In this document: in pieces, positions 22,073 through 33,399 of the stretch
Numbering within the stretch: the stretch's first letter is position 1
Layout of the letters: every line of letters begins with the position of its first letter
From: Anolis sagrei
Taxonomy: Eukaryota; Chordata; Lepidosauria; Squamata; Anolidae
Assembly (NCBI RefSeq): GCF_037176765.1
Contig: NC_090025.1
Coordinates: 20,024,545 to 20,088,544, forward strand
Direction: 5' to 3'
DNA: 64,000 bases
Notes under the pieces: model-generated
The model's database searches: none
What the model was told of the DNA's origin: nothing
The model's input: only the letters and a program-made list of their open reading frames with translations
Made by a program: the position numbers and the translations under genes

Positions 22073-22925
22073 CAGGCATGGGCAAGCTTTTTAACTTGGG
22101 GGCCACATGGTGGGCCACAGTGGGGTGGGTGGGCCGGGAGGGAGGGCGTTCTCCCCAAGCCCCCTCCCTGCCCTTTCCTCTCCTTCCTCTTCTCTTTCAG
22201 AGGCAGAAAGTGAAGGAAAAATGGGAAACGCTGGATCCCAAAAGGGTTGGCCTTGTTCAGGATGAGATGGTGGACAGGAGAGAAAAAAGTGTATCCACTA
22301 GGCTCTGGATCGCCTACTCCTGATATAGAATCCTAGAATCCTAGAGCTGGAAGAGACCCCCAAGGACCACCCAGTCCAACCCCCTGCCATGCAAGAAGGC
22401 ACAATCAAAGCCTTCCCAATAGACAGCCTCTGCAGAAAAATTTCCAGGGAAGGAGACTCCACTACACTCTGAGGCAGCCTATGCCACTCTCCAGCAGCTC
22501 TTACTCTCAGGAAGTTCTTCCTAATCTTTGCAGTCAAATCTTTTCCCCTGCCATTTGAGACCGTTGCTCCCTTGTACCCCTGGACTCTAGAGCAGCAGAA
22601 AGTCAAACACACACACACACCCATGGTGGCAATGATGCAGGAAGGAAAGACAAAAGGGAAGGAAGGAAGGAAGGAAGGAAGGAAGGAAGGAAGGAAGGAA
22701 GGAAGGGAGGGAGGGAGGGAGGGAGGGAGGGAGGGAGGGAGGGAGGGAGGGAGGGAGGGAGAAAGAAGGAGGTAAGGAAGGAAAGGAAGGAGGGAGGGAG
22801 GGAAGAAAAGAGAGAAGGAAGGATAGGATAGGATAGGATAGGATAGGATAGTGAGAGAGAGGAGGGCCTGAGAAAAGAGCCCAAGGGGCCGCATCCGGGC
22901 TCCAGGCCTGGGTTTGGCCATACTT
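22073..22925 (+). mobile_element. Non-autonomous hAT carrying CR1 tail and microsatellites
   Basis: An 853-bp element bounded by the 8-bp duplication ATCTACAT (22,065-22,072 and 22,926-22,933). Ends CAGGCATGGGCAAGC and GTTTGGCCATACTT are roughly inverted. Inside lie a GC-rich arm, a minus-strand CR1 3' fragment (about 22,324-22,610, reading NFLRVRAAGEWHRLPQSVVE), (GGAA)n and (GGGA)n tracts and a (GGATA)n run. The copy at 8,949 has the same arrangement, so the cargo has moved with the element. Confidence 0.85.
22655..22850. repeat. (GGAA)n, (GGGA)n and (GGATA)n microsatellite cluster
   Basis: Three adjoining simple repeats on the purine strand. They produce artificial long frames on both strands. 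Part of the composite hAT element. Confidence 0.95.
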
Positions 22926-22933
22926 ATCTACAT

Positions 22934-23730
22934 TGTGCACTAAATTCTGCATCAGTTAAGAATCTGAAATGTCTATACTTCTACTTTCAAGAAATTCAGG
23001 TCTCTAAACACTATGCTACTGTAGTATGTTATGTTATATTATGCTTTTAAATGTTATGTTATGTTTTATTGTGTTATTTATTTATACCCTGCCTTTCCCT
23101 AAAACTGGGGCTCTGCTGTGCAAACTAAGAAACAACTGAATAAGGCTTTTGTAAAAGTCATTTCCTGCCTAAAATTTTTCCACATGATCCCCTTTAGCTG
23201 TCTTTCTGATCCCCACAATCTGCAAACTCAGGATTTCATGTATCCTTGCTGAGGTACGTTTTACATCATTATGGCATGTGAGTTCTATATGAAGGCCTTT
23301 CGAAATCTCTTTCCATGACAACAACTGTCTCTATTCTGGACAACAAGAAATATAGACATTGTTTCTCCAAATTGATTGCAGTTCTTCTTATCTGAATTTT
23401 CCATAGACAAAGAAAGGTCATTTGACCAAAATGAGCTAAATGTCAATCAGCCACCAGACAGAAGAAAGAACTTCCTGAATTCACTGGGTTATATGTACAA
23501 TTCAGACATACTTCAGACAATTAAGTTCTAATTTGCAAGGTTTTATTACGGCTTCCCAAGCCTCCTTTTCATCCTCACCCATTGTTTAGCTAAAAGGTTT
23601 TCTAGAAGTATTGCTATTGGAAAGATAGTGAAGGGGGCTGCAAAAACATAGATTTTTTATGTTGGATTGCAGCACTACATGTCTTCACTAAAGCCTGACC
23701 TGGGGGAAAGTATAGTTTATTTTTTGGATC
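22934..23730. other. No gene seen; short L2-like tail piece
   Basis: Bases 23,075-23,120 (TTATTTATTTATACCCTGCC ...) look like a minus-strand L2 3' end. Otherwise unassigned. Confidence 0.4.
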
Positions 23731-23863
23731 ATTGGTTCCCACTTTTGGTTTTCCAGGTGTTTCAGGCTTCAGCTCCCAAAATTACTGGCAATTGACCAAA
23801 CTGGCTGGAGCTTCTGGAAGTTGAAGTCCCAATACTTGGAGGACCAAAGGCTGGAACTCACTG
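23731..23863. mobile_element. hAT-type MITE, diverged
   Basis: ATTGGTTCCCACTTTTGGTTTTCC pairs with GGAGGACCAAAGGCTGGAACTCACTG at the other end. The CAGCTCCCAAAATTACTGGC and TTCTGGAAGTTGAAGTCCC arms lie inside. Confidence 0.7.
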
Positions 23864-25365
23864 TTCTAGATTACTCTGTTATGCCTACAACAAACAAGGT
23901 AAACACAGCTCTGTCAATAGAAATCCTTCCTGAATATGCTTGAACAACAAAACAGAGAGAGAGAGAGCAGATAAGTCTGTCTCACCAAACTCCTCACATG
24001 TTAAGAAAAGGCTTAGATTTATACACCTGAACACCAAAATCTTAAAAGCAGTGGTGGCGGGTGAAGGAAAAAGTCATCCTCAGGTGCACTTTGGAAGAAA
24101 TTTTCAAATTGTCTCTAGAAGGTTCAAAATATTCTTGTTTAGTTATGAATAGCTTATCTAACCTGGTTGTGCATATTATTAGTTTCTGAATTTTGAGGTA
24201 ATGGGAAGGAACACTGGACACTGCCAACCAGAAGCATCTGAGTGGTCCCAGTTTGCCTATTCTTTGGACATTATACAATTATAACATTAGTGATTCCACT
24301 TCATAATGATTTCATTTCACATCACACCATTATAACATTATGATCATTTGAATCTACCATGTCTAACTCCTAGGGCATCCTGGTTTTGTATTTTGGGGAT
24401 GCACTAGAGCTCTCTGGCTGAAAATTCTAAATCTGCTTCCTTAAACTGCAAATCCATAGATTCCACAAGCTGGAACCATGAGAGTTAAAGTGGGATTATA
24501 TTGCTGCATTTTGTGTAGTGTGAAACGGTTACCTCTCTGGTTATGTCGGTCTGAGATTGTAGGTTCTGCAGAGCAATAACCACTTGTCCCCTAAAGCATG
24601 GAAACAGGACTAGATTTCTCCCTACTACTCTTTCTAAATGGCATTGCTGACCTCTCCACGTTGCTTGGTTTAGAACCCAAAGCTTCCCTTTCCTTTCAGA
24701 AATATGTACTTTATCATTTCATTTCCTTCCCCTTAAACGCTCCCGGCCACAATTTGCCATTGCCTCTGCCAGACTCATGTCCACGTGTTCAACCAATAAT
24801 CTTCCTATATGTCTAACATGGAATTATATGCAGGATGTTCCTTCTCCATCTCAAGCCCATGATATTCACATTTAACTTCTTGTAAACAAAATTTGCACTG
24901 GTGCCTTGGGCTCTGAAGAGCACAGCAGAGACGAGCATCTGGTTTTAAGGCAGCATCCCTACATTTCTAGCCACATCACACACGTTCCGTGCAATGTCTA
25001 GTTGGATGTAAAAAAATCTTTCTGATGAGAGTTTGCTGAGGGATTCTGAATCTTACTTGGATTTGCTTCCCATCTTTGATTTGCATTAATTTGCATTGAG
25101 TTATGAGACTTTACATTACTTTCACATACCCCCAAATGTCCTGATTTGGCAAGAAATTCCTAATTAATCCTCTGTCATCTGATTTCTGCAGATGCTTTTA
25201 AACTGTCCCAGTTTTTCTCTCCTCCAGATGTTCCTGGATTACAACTGCCATCCTGTCTCACTACTTGCTAGGGCAATTTCATAGTTGCCATCCATGTATA
25301 TCTGAAGAATCACTTGTTCCCCTTCCCCATCCAATTAGCCAGCCATAAACTGATATGTGTTAATA
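23864..25365. other. No gene seen
   Basis: Unassigned intergenic sequence with no recognised repeat or exon. Confidence 0.4.
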
Positions 25366-25592
25366 TGACCACCTGCTGCAATGCAACCTGAGCCCTGCCA
25401 CATGCACAAGGGAGGACCTTCATGCAGCAACACCAGAAGCACTCCAAGTGGCCAGACACTGGTCAAAGGACATTTAATCAACTACCAAACTCATAAATTT
25501 TGTATTTTGTCTGTTTGTTTGCTTTGTTCTGTTAGAAATGTAATATAATTTGACTGGTTGTCCTGACACGACAAATAAAAATAAATATGAAA
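25366..25592 (+). mobile_element. Non-LTR retrotransposon 3' end, second copy
   Basis: Starts GACCACCTGCTGCAATGCAA and runs to GACACGACAAATAAAAATAAAT. It is close to 20,840-21,055, with the same coding end and UTR. It is truncated further at the 5' side. Confidence 0.8.
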
Positions 25593-25700
25593 AGGACTGT
25601 TTTCTTACATAAAATCTTGCCCTTCTTTTGAGATCTTCTGGAGAAGACCTTCCTTCCATCCCACCACCCTCGTAGACTCTGGAGCTCCCATCCCAGGGAT

Positions 25701-25860
25701 CTTCCACACAGCTATAAAACACAGAATATTAAGGCAGAAAATCCCACAATATCTTTTTTGAACTGTGTTATCCGAGTCCACACTGCCATATATTCCAGTT
25801 CAAAGCAGATACTATGGGATTTCCTGCCTTGATATTCTGGGTTATATGGTTGTGTGGAAG
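25701..25860. mobile_element. 160-bp palindromic MITE
   Basis: CTTCCACACAGCTATAAAAC at the left matches the inverse of GGTTATATGGTTGTGTGGAAG at the right. Complementarity extends about 70 bases inward, through AATATTAAGGCAGAAAATCCC, to a centre near 25,780. Confidence 0.85.
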
Positions 25861-26762
25861 GGCCCCCAGAGAAGGATGATTCTGCTTTGCCAGCCCTTTG
25901 AAAACAGAATTTTAGAGAACCAGTAGTTTTTTGCCTCCAAGTTATTTCCATTTTACAGCTACCTACAGGTGAATCTACTACAAGGTTTTAATTACAAGAC
26001 TTTTTCAGAGGAGCTTTGCCTGCCTTTGCCATCCTCCCAAAATCAACCAGTGGGTTTCCATTGTTGAGCAGGGATTTAAACCTGATCTCCAGAACTGTGG
26101 TCCAATGTTCAAACTTCTACCCCACACTGGTTCTTCTACAAAACATACTCAAACCATATTAGGTGACATGGTATAATATGGTATGCTGCTCAACCATTTT
26201 CTTGTTTATCTCCAGATAAATGCAAACATATGAACACAGCTTGTAAGAGCTACTTTTCTGGAATGCAATTTGCAGTGTGGCCATAGTCTATGGATTCTGG
26301 AAGCTGCAATCCAAATGGTATTGGCAAGTAGTGACTTCCATGTCAACAGAAAAGTGAGTCTGCCCTTGGGTTTTAGGACCTTGTCACGTTTACCTTTTTC
26401 AGTGTCATAGAATGCTGCCAGGATGCTGGGAGGACAGAGCCCAATGGAGGCCATCACATGATACAGGGCTACTTCCAGCAGGGCTTTGTCTTCACAGTGT
26501 CCTGGTAGTATCCTAGGACAGAGCCCTGACAACATGGGAGGCTGCTCGTGTTCTCATAAGATATGTTTAGGAAAGCTAGGCAGCGATGGTTTCCCCTGTG
26601 AGATGAGGAAGGGGGTGATGCAAGGCATGGGATGACTGTCTTTCTCCGCTGCCTGCCAGATATGCTCCACTGTCCCATGAATGTCCCCACTGTTCCCCGG
26701 CTTGAGGACCTCAGTGTGATGAGATCCTTAATCAGAATATTAAAAAGAACCATCATTTTAAA
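25861..26762. other. No gene seen
   Basis: Unassigned intergenic sequence. The frames on the minus strand around 26,206-26,786 have no domain likeness. Confidence 0.4.
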
Positions 26763-27030
26763 ATTCCATATAATCCAGATTATCAAAGCAGATAATCCAC
26801 ATTATCTTCTTTGAACTGGATTATATGTGTCTACGCTGCCATATAATCCAGTTCAAAGCAGATAATTTGAATTTATATGGCAGTGTAGAAGGGGATCTAC
26901 ATTATGCTATATCCCAGGACCTGATCCCAGAGTATCTCATTTGAACTGGATTATATGAGTCTACACTGCCAGATAATCTGGAAGAAGCAGATAATTTGGG
27001 ATAAACCCTGGATAATTTGGGATAAACAGA
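26763..27030. mobile_element. Two adjoining palindromic MITEs (ATATAATCC family)
   Basis: Repeated CCATATAATCCAGTTCAAAG and its complement at 26,766-26,880, and a second diverged set from 26,900. Both share CTACACTGCC ends with the nested copies at 54,413 and 57,394. Confidence 0.7.
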
Positions 27031-28197
27031 AACCATAAAGTGCCAATGAGTTAGCCAGCTTTCCAATGGAATTGATTTAGGGTATGCTAGTCCTCCTCCT
27101 CTCCATATGCTAAAGTGCATAGGTGCATTTTCAGAAGTTTTTTTGAGGGAGAGGAAAGTGGACCCTAAGTTGTTGAAACCCAAAGTAGGTTCAATATCCA
27201 GTTCTTTTTGAGTTCTTACTAAAACCCAGAGTGGATTCACCCATCCCACTGCCAGGGAGATGGCTTCACATTTAAAAGCTATCTTGTCCAGAGACTTGAA
27301 ACCAAGCCTGATGTGACTATTTGTATTTTTCCACCTGTGTGTGAAAAATGCTGGCTCAGGAATTTGTCAGGCCTTTGCTATTTTAACAAGCATTCTCCAC
27401 ATTTATTTCTTTTCCAATTTTATCTGCCCTGCTGCCCGTTTTCTCTGCCCAGCACTTCCAGTGACATCCCATTCTCTCTGACCTTCTCATGGAAGTGAGA
27501 ACATACAGTTCAACTTGATAAATATATTTCCTATTTCACCCTTTTTGCTAGATCAGAGTTTTAAGACAGGACTTGAAATTATTTTATGTGTAATTTTAAG
27601 GCTGCTGAACCCCACACATCTCCACCCCTGCAAAGAAAACATTTCCTCTACCACCTACCAAAAACACGATAGATTGCTGGCAATAGCAAAAATATATTTG
27701 GGTAGGGTTTTTTCTTTCTTTTGGGTTTGTTTTCCTGTATTTACTCCTATTTACTCCTCAGTCTGCTCTGCCTTGGAAAGCTGTGACCACAGAGACTTTG
27801 TTTACAGGGTGGCTGCCAAATGCCATTTCAAAACCAGATTTTAATTTTTGTTTCAAACTAGACTTTGTTTTCATTGCTTTCCTAGAAACTCAGAGATAAT
27901 GTTTTTCAAACCCACTGGTGCCTTGTGTTTTCTTCCCCACACACACACATGCTTAGGGGGGAAACCTTGTCCTCTTAACCCTCGCTCCAAACACAAGCTC
28001 CTGAGATGGTTTCCCCATTGCTTATCTAGGTTTGCCGACAAGATAACCTCAGCAATTGGTGGTAGAGAAATGGAAATAGACATGGATGACGGATTAGAGA
28101 TGTCAATAGAAGCCCTCTCGTGGCTAGTTAATGACTTTGCAGTTGCAAAAACAAATACGGATTAAGTAGTAGACACTCCAGGCTGCTTCACCCTTTC
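27031..28197. other. No gene seen
   Basis: Unassigned. A 105-codon frame at 27,848-28,165 has no recognised motif and no supporting splice or promoter context. Confidence 0.4.
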
Positions 28198-28345
28198 ATC
28201 AGTCTGGATCGACATTGCCTAGGATTTGATCCCAAACTGTCTGCATTGATCTGAACTATATGAGTCTACACTGCTAGATAGTCTGGGATAAAAATATCTG
28301 GGATCACATCCTGAAATATAGGGCAGTGTAGTTCCAGTGTAGTGT
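28198..28345. mobile_element. Palindromic MITE (ATATAATCC family), diverged
   Basis: ACTATATGAGTCTACACTGC in the centre and AGGGCAGTGTAG at the right match the family at 26,763. Confidence 0.55.
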
Positions 28346-28369
28346 CAGATGCAATTTTCATAGTATTGA

Positions 28370-28560
28370 ATTAAGATATTTATTTGATTTATTTACCATA
28401 TTTATATACCGCCTTTCTCAGCCTGAAGGCGAATCAAGGCAGTTTACAATCGGCATAATTCAATGCCCCCCACAACATAAAATATAATTAAAACATTAAC
28501 ATATAATATAAACCATATAAAACAATAAAAGCAATAAAAAAACAAAAAGATATGCAGTCA
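28370..28560 (-). mobile_element. L2-like LINE 3' end
   Basis: TTATTTACCATATTTATATACCGCC, then GAATCAAGGCAGTTTACAAT, is the complement of the L2 3' UTR. Confidence 0.75.
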
Positions 28561-28814
28561 TCCCTTCACATTTGCGGCTTTGATTTTTGCAGGTTTGGTT
28601 ATTCATGGGTTTCGTTAAAAAAATTATCTCTCAATGAATCCGTAAGCGCTTCCAGCAGATAGTGGCCAAAGCTTTGTGCTCAAAGATCTAGAAACCCATA
28701 GAAACATGTTCTCTCAAGTTAAAAAAAAGCAATGCCTTTAATTGTTTTTCACTTTCACAGGGGTCCTGTGCCCCTAACCCCAGCAAATGTGGATAGCAGA
28801 CTGTAAATCAATTT

Positions 28815-29012
28815 TTTGTTGTGTGCCTTCAAGTCATTTCTGACTAATGGTGACCCTAAGGTGAAATTAAGGAGTTTCTTTGCACAATTTGTTCATTGCC
28901 TTCCTCTGAGAGCGAGTGATTTGCTCCCATACACAAAGTAGGTTTCCATGCCCAAATGGGGATTTGAACCATGATTTCCCATAGTCCTACGCCAATGACC
29001 AAATTCAATGCT
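28815..29012 (-). mobile_element. tRNA-derived SINE with RTE-like tail
   Basis: GTTGTGTGCCTTCAAGTCATTTCTGAC and the later GGGGATTTGAACCATG mark the tail and head of a SINE on the minus strand. Related copies lie in both exon blocks of the SPP1-like gene (54,349 and 57,331). Confidence 0.7.
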
Positions 29013-29132
29013 CATATAAATCCATCCTTTCCAACATTACACAGATGAAAACTGGGACACATATTGCCCCAGCACAACATCAGAGAGTGGTCATGATAGC
29101 AAAAAGCACAACACAAGGGTTAGGATTTTGCC

Positions 29133-29135
<3 letters not shown>

Positions 29136-29167
<32 letters not shown>
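29136..29167. repeat. (TG)n microsatellite
   Basis: About 16 dinucleotide copies, directly beside the tail of a SINE. Confidence 0.95.
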
Positions 29168-29168
<1 letters not shown>

Positions 29169-29401
29169 AGGAGCTACTTGAGAAACTGCAAGTCACTTCT
29201 GATGAGAGAGAATTGACCACCTGCAAGGAAGTTGCCCACGGGACTCCAAGATGTGTTACCATCCTGTGGGAGGCTTCTCTCCTGTCCCTGCATGAGAAGC
29301 TGGAGCTGACAGACAGGAGCTCACCTCCTCCCCATATTCCAACCGGCGACCTTTCAGTCAGCAATCCTGCCAGCACAAGGGTTTAACCCATCGAGCCACT
29401 G
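29168..29401 (-). mobile_element. tRNA-derived SINE (ACA-like), older copy
   Basis: CAGGAGCTACTTGAGAAACTGC through AACCGGCGACC to GTTTAACCCATCGAGCC is the complement of the family at 16,689, with more substitutions. Confidence 0.85.
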
Positions 29402-29990
29402 CAATTCTCAATTTTGCCTGAACATATTGAGAAGAGAAATATCTGCCCCTCTTCCTTCCTCTCCTCCATCTGAGTCAATTGAGAGTGAACTACTTTTGAA
29501 TGTTGAGTTCAGTTTGCAGCCACTGAAGGAAGATCAGGACAAAGGGGGAAATGGAAGAGGAAAAACTAGTTAGAGGATATGTATATGAACTGCCCCGATA
29601 GTTCTCCTTGCAAATGGAGAAAAAGGAATATTTCTCTGCTGTACTCTTCCCATTTTTTTAGCATCCTGAAATGTTCTGGAAGAATCATTTGGCATAGAAG
29701 TACAAAGACATACAATCTACTCAGAAAATGTACTTCATGTTCAGTAAACAGGGCTTTCTACTCAGAAAAAAATACCAATTTTCTTTATAGAACAGATTTT
29801 TAATAAGAACAACAAAAGCACTGAGCAGTTCTCTGGAGAATAATTTCCACAGAGTATTTCACGACATTTAAATATCAGGAGAATACTGCACAAAATCCCA
29901 AAGTTCTATTATTCTTTCCAATGGGGTTTCCCAGTAGGCACCCTTGTTTTGAAAATATTATTTTCAGTACTACTTTGTACTGAAATCGCA

Positions 29991-30484
29991 CTCTGTACGG
30001 ACATCTACTCTGTAGAGACATCACACTGTCAATGAAGATCCTCATAGTTAAAGCAATGGTATTCCCCATAGTAACCTATGGATGTGAGAGCTGGACCATA
30101 AGGAAGGCTGAGTGAAGGAAGATACTTTTGAACTGTGGTGCTGGAGGAAATTCTGTGAGTGCCTTTGACCGCAAGAATCAATCCATACTCCAGGAAATAA
30201 AGCCCAACTGCTCATTGGAGGGAAGTATATTAGAGGCAAATATGAAGTACTTTGGCCACATAATGAGAAGACAGGAGACCTTGGAGAAGACAATAATGCT
30301 GGGGAAAATGGAAGGAAAATGGAAGAGGGGCCGACCAAGGGCAAGATGGATGGATGGTATCCTTGAAGTGACTGGCTTGACTCTGAAGGAGCTGGGGGTA
30401 GTGATGGCCCACAGGGAGCTCTGGAGTGGGCTGGTCCATGGGGTCACGAAGAGTCAGAAGCAATTGAACGAATAAACAACAACA
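29991..30484 (+). mobile_element. BovB (RTE) LINE 3' end
   Basis: Frames read VTYGCESWTIRKAE near 30,075, then NQSILQEIKPNCSLEGSIL, FGHIMRRQETLEKTIMLGK, KRGRPRARWMDGI and VHGVTKSQKQLNE. This is the C-terminus of BovB as known from ruminants and squamates. The 3' end is GGGTCACGAAGAGTCAGAAG plus a CAATTGAACGAATAAACAAC tail. It is 5'-truncated with at least one frame change near 30,110. Confidence 0.93.
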
Positions 30485-31189
30485 CTACTCTGCATGTGCT
30501 TCCAATTTGAAAGCACCAGCAAAACAATAGAAAAGCTTGCGTGCCACTGAAATTTATTGGTAAATTTGATCTTGTCCAAAGCTTCACCTCCCATGGTGGG
30601 AATAATATTTCATTAAAAATACTTAAAATGTTTTCCAATTGTGCAATTCCCTTCCTCTAATTCTGATATTAAACTCCCGGGGAGTAGGAGAGGCATTTTT
30701 GGAATATTCTGCCTTAGGTAACAAAATAGCTTGAACAGCTTGAACTTGAACTTTCCCCAAAAACAAGTTTGGATAAATCCCCTCTTCCTTTCCTTCCAAT
30801 TGTTTTGTACTTCTGTTTGAAGGTTATCCCTACTTCTGCTTGTCAGGTAGGAAACACAGCATTTATTCATGAAAGAAGCCATTAAGAAGACTCTCAGGAT
30901 TTACTTTGATGTCACTGAAGCCCATCTTCACAAGAAAACATTTCCGTTTGGTCCATTTTACTCTGGATGATTAGCAAAAATGCCTTCTTGTCCTTAGAAA
31001 GCTGTCTGAACTAGTCAAGATTTTGGGCCAATCCACAATGCAAAGAAGTTAGGTTAGCCAAAAGAAATAAAAACCTCCAAATTCAAAATATAGCACTGAG
31101 CCAAAACTTACTCACACTACACAGTTATGCCATTACTATACAGTTGTTGAAGTGTTCAAATGAGCTATTCAAAGCAAATTTAAGGTTTC
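30485..31189. other. No gene seen
   Basis: Unassigned intergenic sequence. Confidence 0.4.
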
Positions 31190-31385
31190 CACAATCCTTC
31201 TGATTGTGAAAGCTAAGTAGAGTAAACCCTGGTTGACACTCTGATGGGAGACGGCCATAAATACCAAGTGGCATATAATATATTTTAGAGTTAGGAAATG
31301 GCAAAATTATATCTGAATATTCCTTGCCTGTGAAAACCCTATGAAATTCATGGAGTCATCATTAATTCACAGGAGACACACATAA
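31190..31385 (+). mobile_element. 5S rRNA-derived SINE
   Basis: GAAAGCTAAGTAGAGTAAACCCTGG and then CTGATGGGAGACGGCC correspond to the internal promoter half of 5S rRNA (the A-box and C-box regions). The downstream GGAAATGGCAAA and TTGCCTGTGAAAACCCTATG match the body of a reptile 5S-SINE that I recall. It is not a functional 5S gene: the 5' half is missing and the body is SINE. Confidence 0.75.
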
Positions 31386-31397
31386 CATACTCTAATG

Positions 31398-31738
31398 CAG
31401 TGGTTCCCAACCTATGGTCCATGGACCATTAGTGTTCCTCAAGAACTAACATATGGTCCGCGGCCTTATCATTACTACACCATTGCAACAAGAATGATTG
31501 GTCTTGCAAAACCCTCGTATAGTGTCAAAACTTATTAAATCTGGTTTTCTGTGGGCAAGCAGATGGCAACTACTGGATAGCATATGTTCTGCATTAGAAA
31601 ACAGAGATGATGTGGTCTATCCAATGCTATTTTCTGAATCAGCACCCCAAATAACCAAACCAAATCTAAAGTTGACCAAAATTTTATTTTTAATCCTTTT
31701 AGTACTAATGTTGGAGAGTGGTCCCTGGTCAAAGTGGT
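31398..31738. mobile_element. hAT-like MITE, about 340 bp
   Basis: Starts CAGTGGTTCCCAACCTATGG and ends GGTCCCTGGTCAAAGTGGT. The terminal phrase recurs inverted at 40,330-40,370 in SPP1 intron 1. The internal frame 31,498-31,881 is not a gene. Confidence 0.6.
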
Positions 31739-32640
31739 ACCGAGTCAATAGTTTGACCTTGTCTGGGCATACTGGGAAGGGAAATGTTCTGCTCCATTAT
31801 TTTTCTCTTTTTGTATTGAGTCAACAGAGTGTAGACAACTTTTGCATGAAAACTCATTGTGGAGCAGTAGAAGTAAAGTGAGAGGAAAGAGAGAAAGTGG
31901 AGTGAAAAACTGGAACATTTTTAAAAGCAGCTGAAAAAAATGAGGGAAAAGAGGCTGAATCTGCTGGCACACCGGGGATGTTGACAGAAATGTTATCTGC
32001 CCTTGGCACAACATTTGATTAATTCTTTGTTACAATGAAGATTACAGACGTTTTGTCCAAAGTTGGTCTGTCTGACAGGCTAAAGAGGCTTTTCCCTTGG
32101 ACTTATGAGTTTTATACTGCACAATTGTGAAAACAACTACATTTTACCCAAGAATGTACAAGTTCAAAAGGGTCTTTTCAGTGGCCTGGCCTGAGGCCCA
32201 TAATTTCTATAGTATGTTGCTGGTTTTGACAATGACGTTGGTGCTAAAGGGAAAAATGTTATTTGAATGTGAGTTACGCATGCACTTTGATTTTATAGAG
32301 CAAAAACAAAAACAGCTTAAATGGTTAGCCGTGACCCACAGACATTTTAAAATGGCGTGTGGAGAAGGAAAATAAAGTTTGAAAAGTGCTAATTTCAAAG
32401 TGCCTCAAAAAAGATAGTGCTGTAATATGAATGTGGGGGATGTTTGTTTAGCTTGTATGGCTTTCAATTAGATAAAAAGCTCATTGTGCTCCTCCACACT
32501 TTTACACTTTTCTTTTTAAAGTGCTATAAGCACTAGCCAGTCTTTCCTTTAAAAGAAGAAGAGAAGGATAAAGGGCAGGATTTATTTAAATAAAAAACAC
32601 TGTTACTGGCTTTCTAATCCATGTATAAGTACAAATAATA
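31739..32640. other. No gene seen
   Basis: Unassigned intergenic sequence. Confidence 0.4.
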
Positions 32641-33105
32641 CCGAGCTTAGCACAGCAAGCTAAATCACTGTGCTGCAGAAAAATCCTGCTGTTTGAAAGG
32701 TCCAGCAGTTCAAGCTCGGGTCGGGGTGAGCACCCGCTGTTAGCCTCAGCTCATCTGCCCACTTAGCAGGTCAAAAGCAGACATGCGTGTAGATACATAG
32801 GTACCACTGTTAGTGGGGAGGGAATAAAGGTGTTTTTAAGGACATCGATCAGAGGAAAGCTCCTCGGCATGGAAGATGAAGCAACAGCACACACACGCAC
32901 CATGGCGGGAGTTGAGCACAGCCTCCAAGATGTCAGAAATTAGATGGGAAAAACTGCCTTTTCCTCTGCTTTGTTATCTGTCCTTGTTAATTGTATAATT
33001 GGCATTGAATGTTTGCCATATGTGTGTTCTGTAAACTGCTCTGAGTCCCCTTTGGGGTGAGATGGGTGAGTTATAAATACTGTAAATACATACATACATA
33101 CAGCA
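32641..33105 (+). mobile_element. tRNA-derived SINE with L2-like 3' tail
   Basis: The head has a diverged tRNA-like part (CAGCAAGCTAAATCACTGTGC, then CAGTTCAAGCTCGGGTCGGG) and the GAGCACCCGCTGTTAGCCTC phrase of squamate SINEs. The 3' end, GTAAACTGCTCTGAGTCCCC and then TTTGGGGTGAGATGGG, is the L2 end, followed by an (ACAT)n tail. It looks like a SINE that borrowed an L2 tail. Confidence 0.75.
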
Positions 33106-33399
33106 TAAATTATTTGCAATAGGGCAAATTACTTTTTCACTGACATAAACACAAAAGGAGTTGGTGTACAGCAATGTTGTGTTTTGTGAGTATGCCCTAT
33201 GCATTGCACACTGTGATTGTGCATTGCACAATGGCATCTGGTCATTGACACCTGTTTCACAATACTGCTATCCTTCAAGAGGATTGTATAGTGTTTGTGC
33301 AGCATATCTCTAAATGTGCATATTTACACTACACTTAGGAGATGTCAGATTACAGCCATTAAATAATAAAACTGTTGAGCTCAATAAACTTTGAAATGC

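Noticed and set aside
22298-22921. 207-codon minus-strand frame
   Set aside because: It joins a CR1 C-terminus with a microsatellite inside a hAT element and is not a host gene.
27848-28165. 105-codon frame as a small gene
   Set aside because: No motif, no promoter or splice support, random composition.
31190-31270. 5S rRNA gene
   Set aside because: Only the internal-promoter half is 5S-like and the rest is SINE body.
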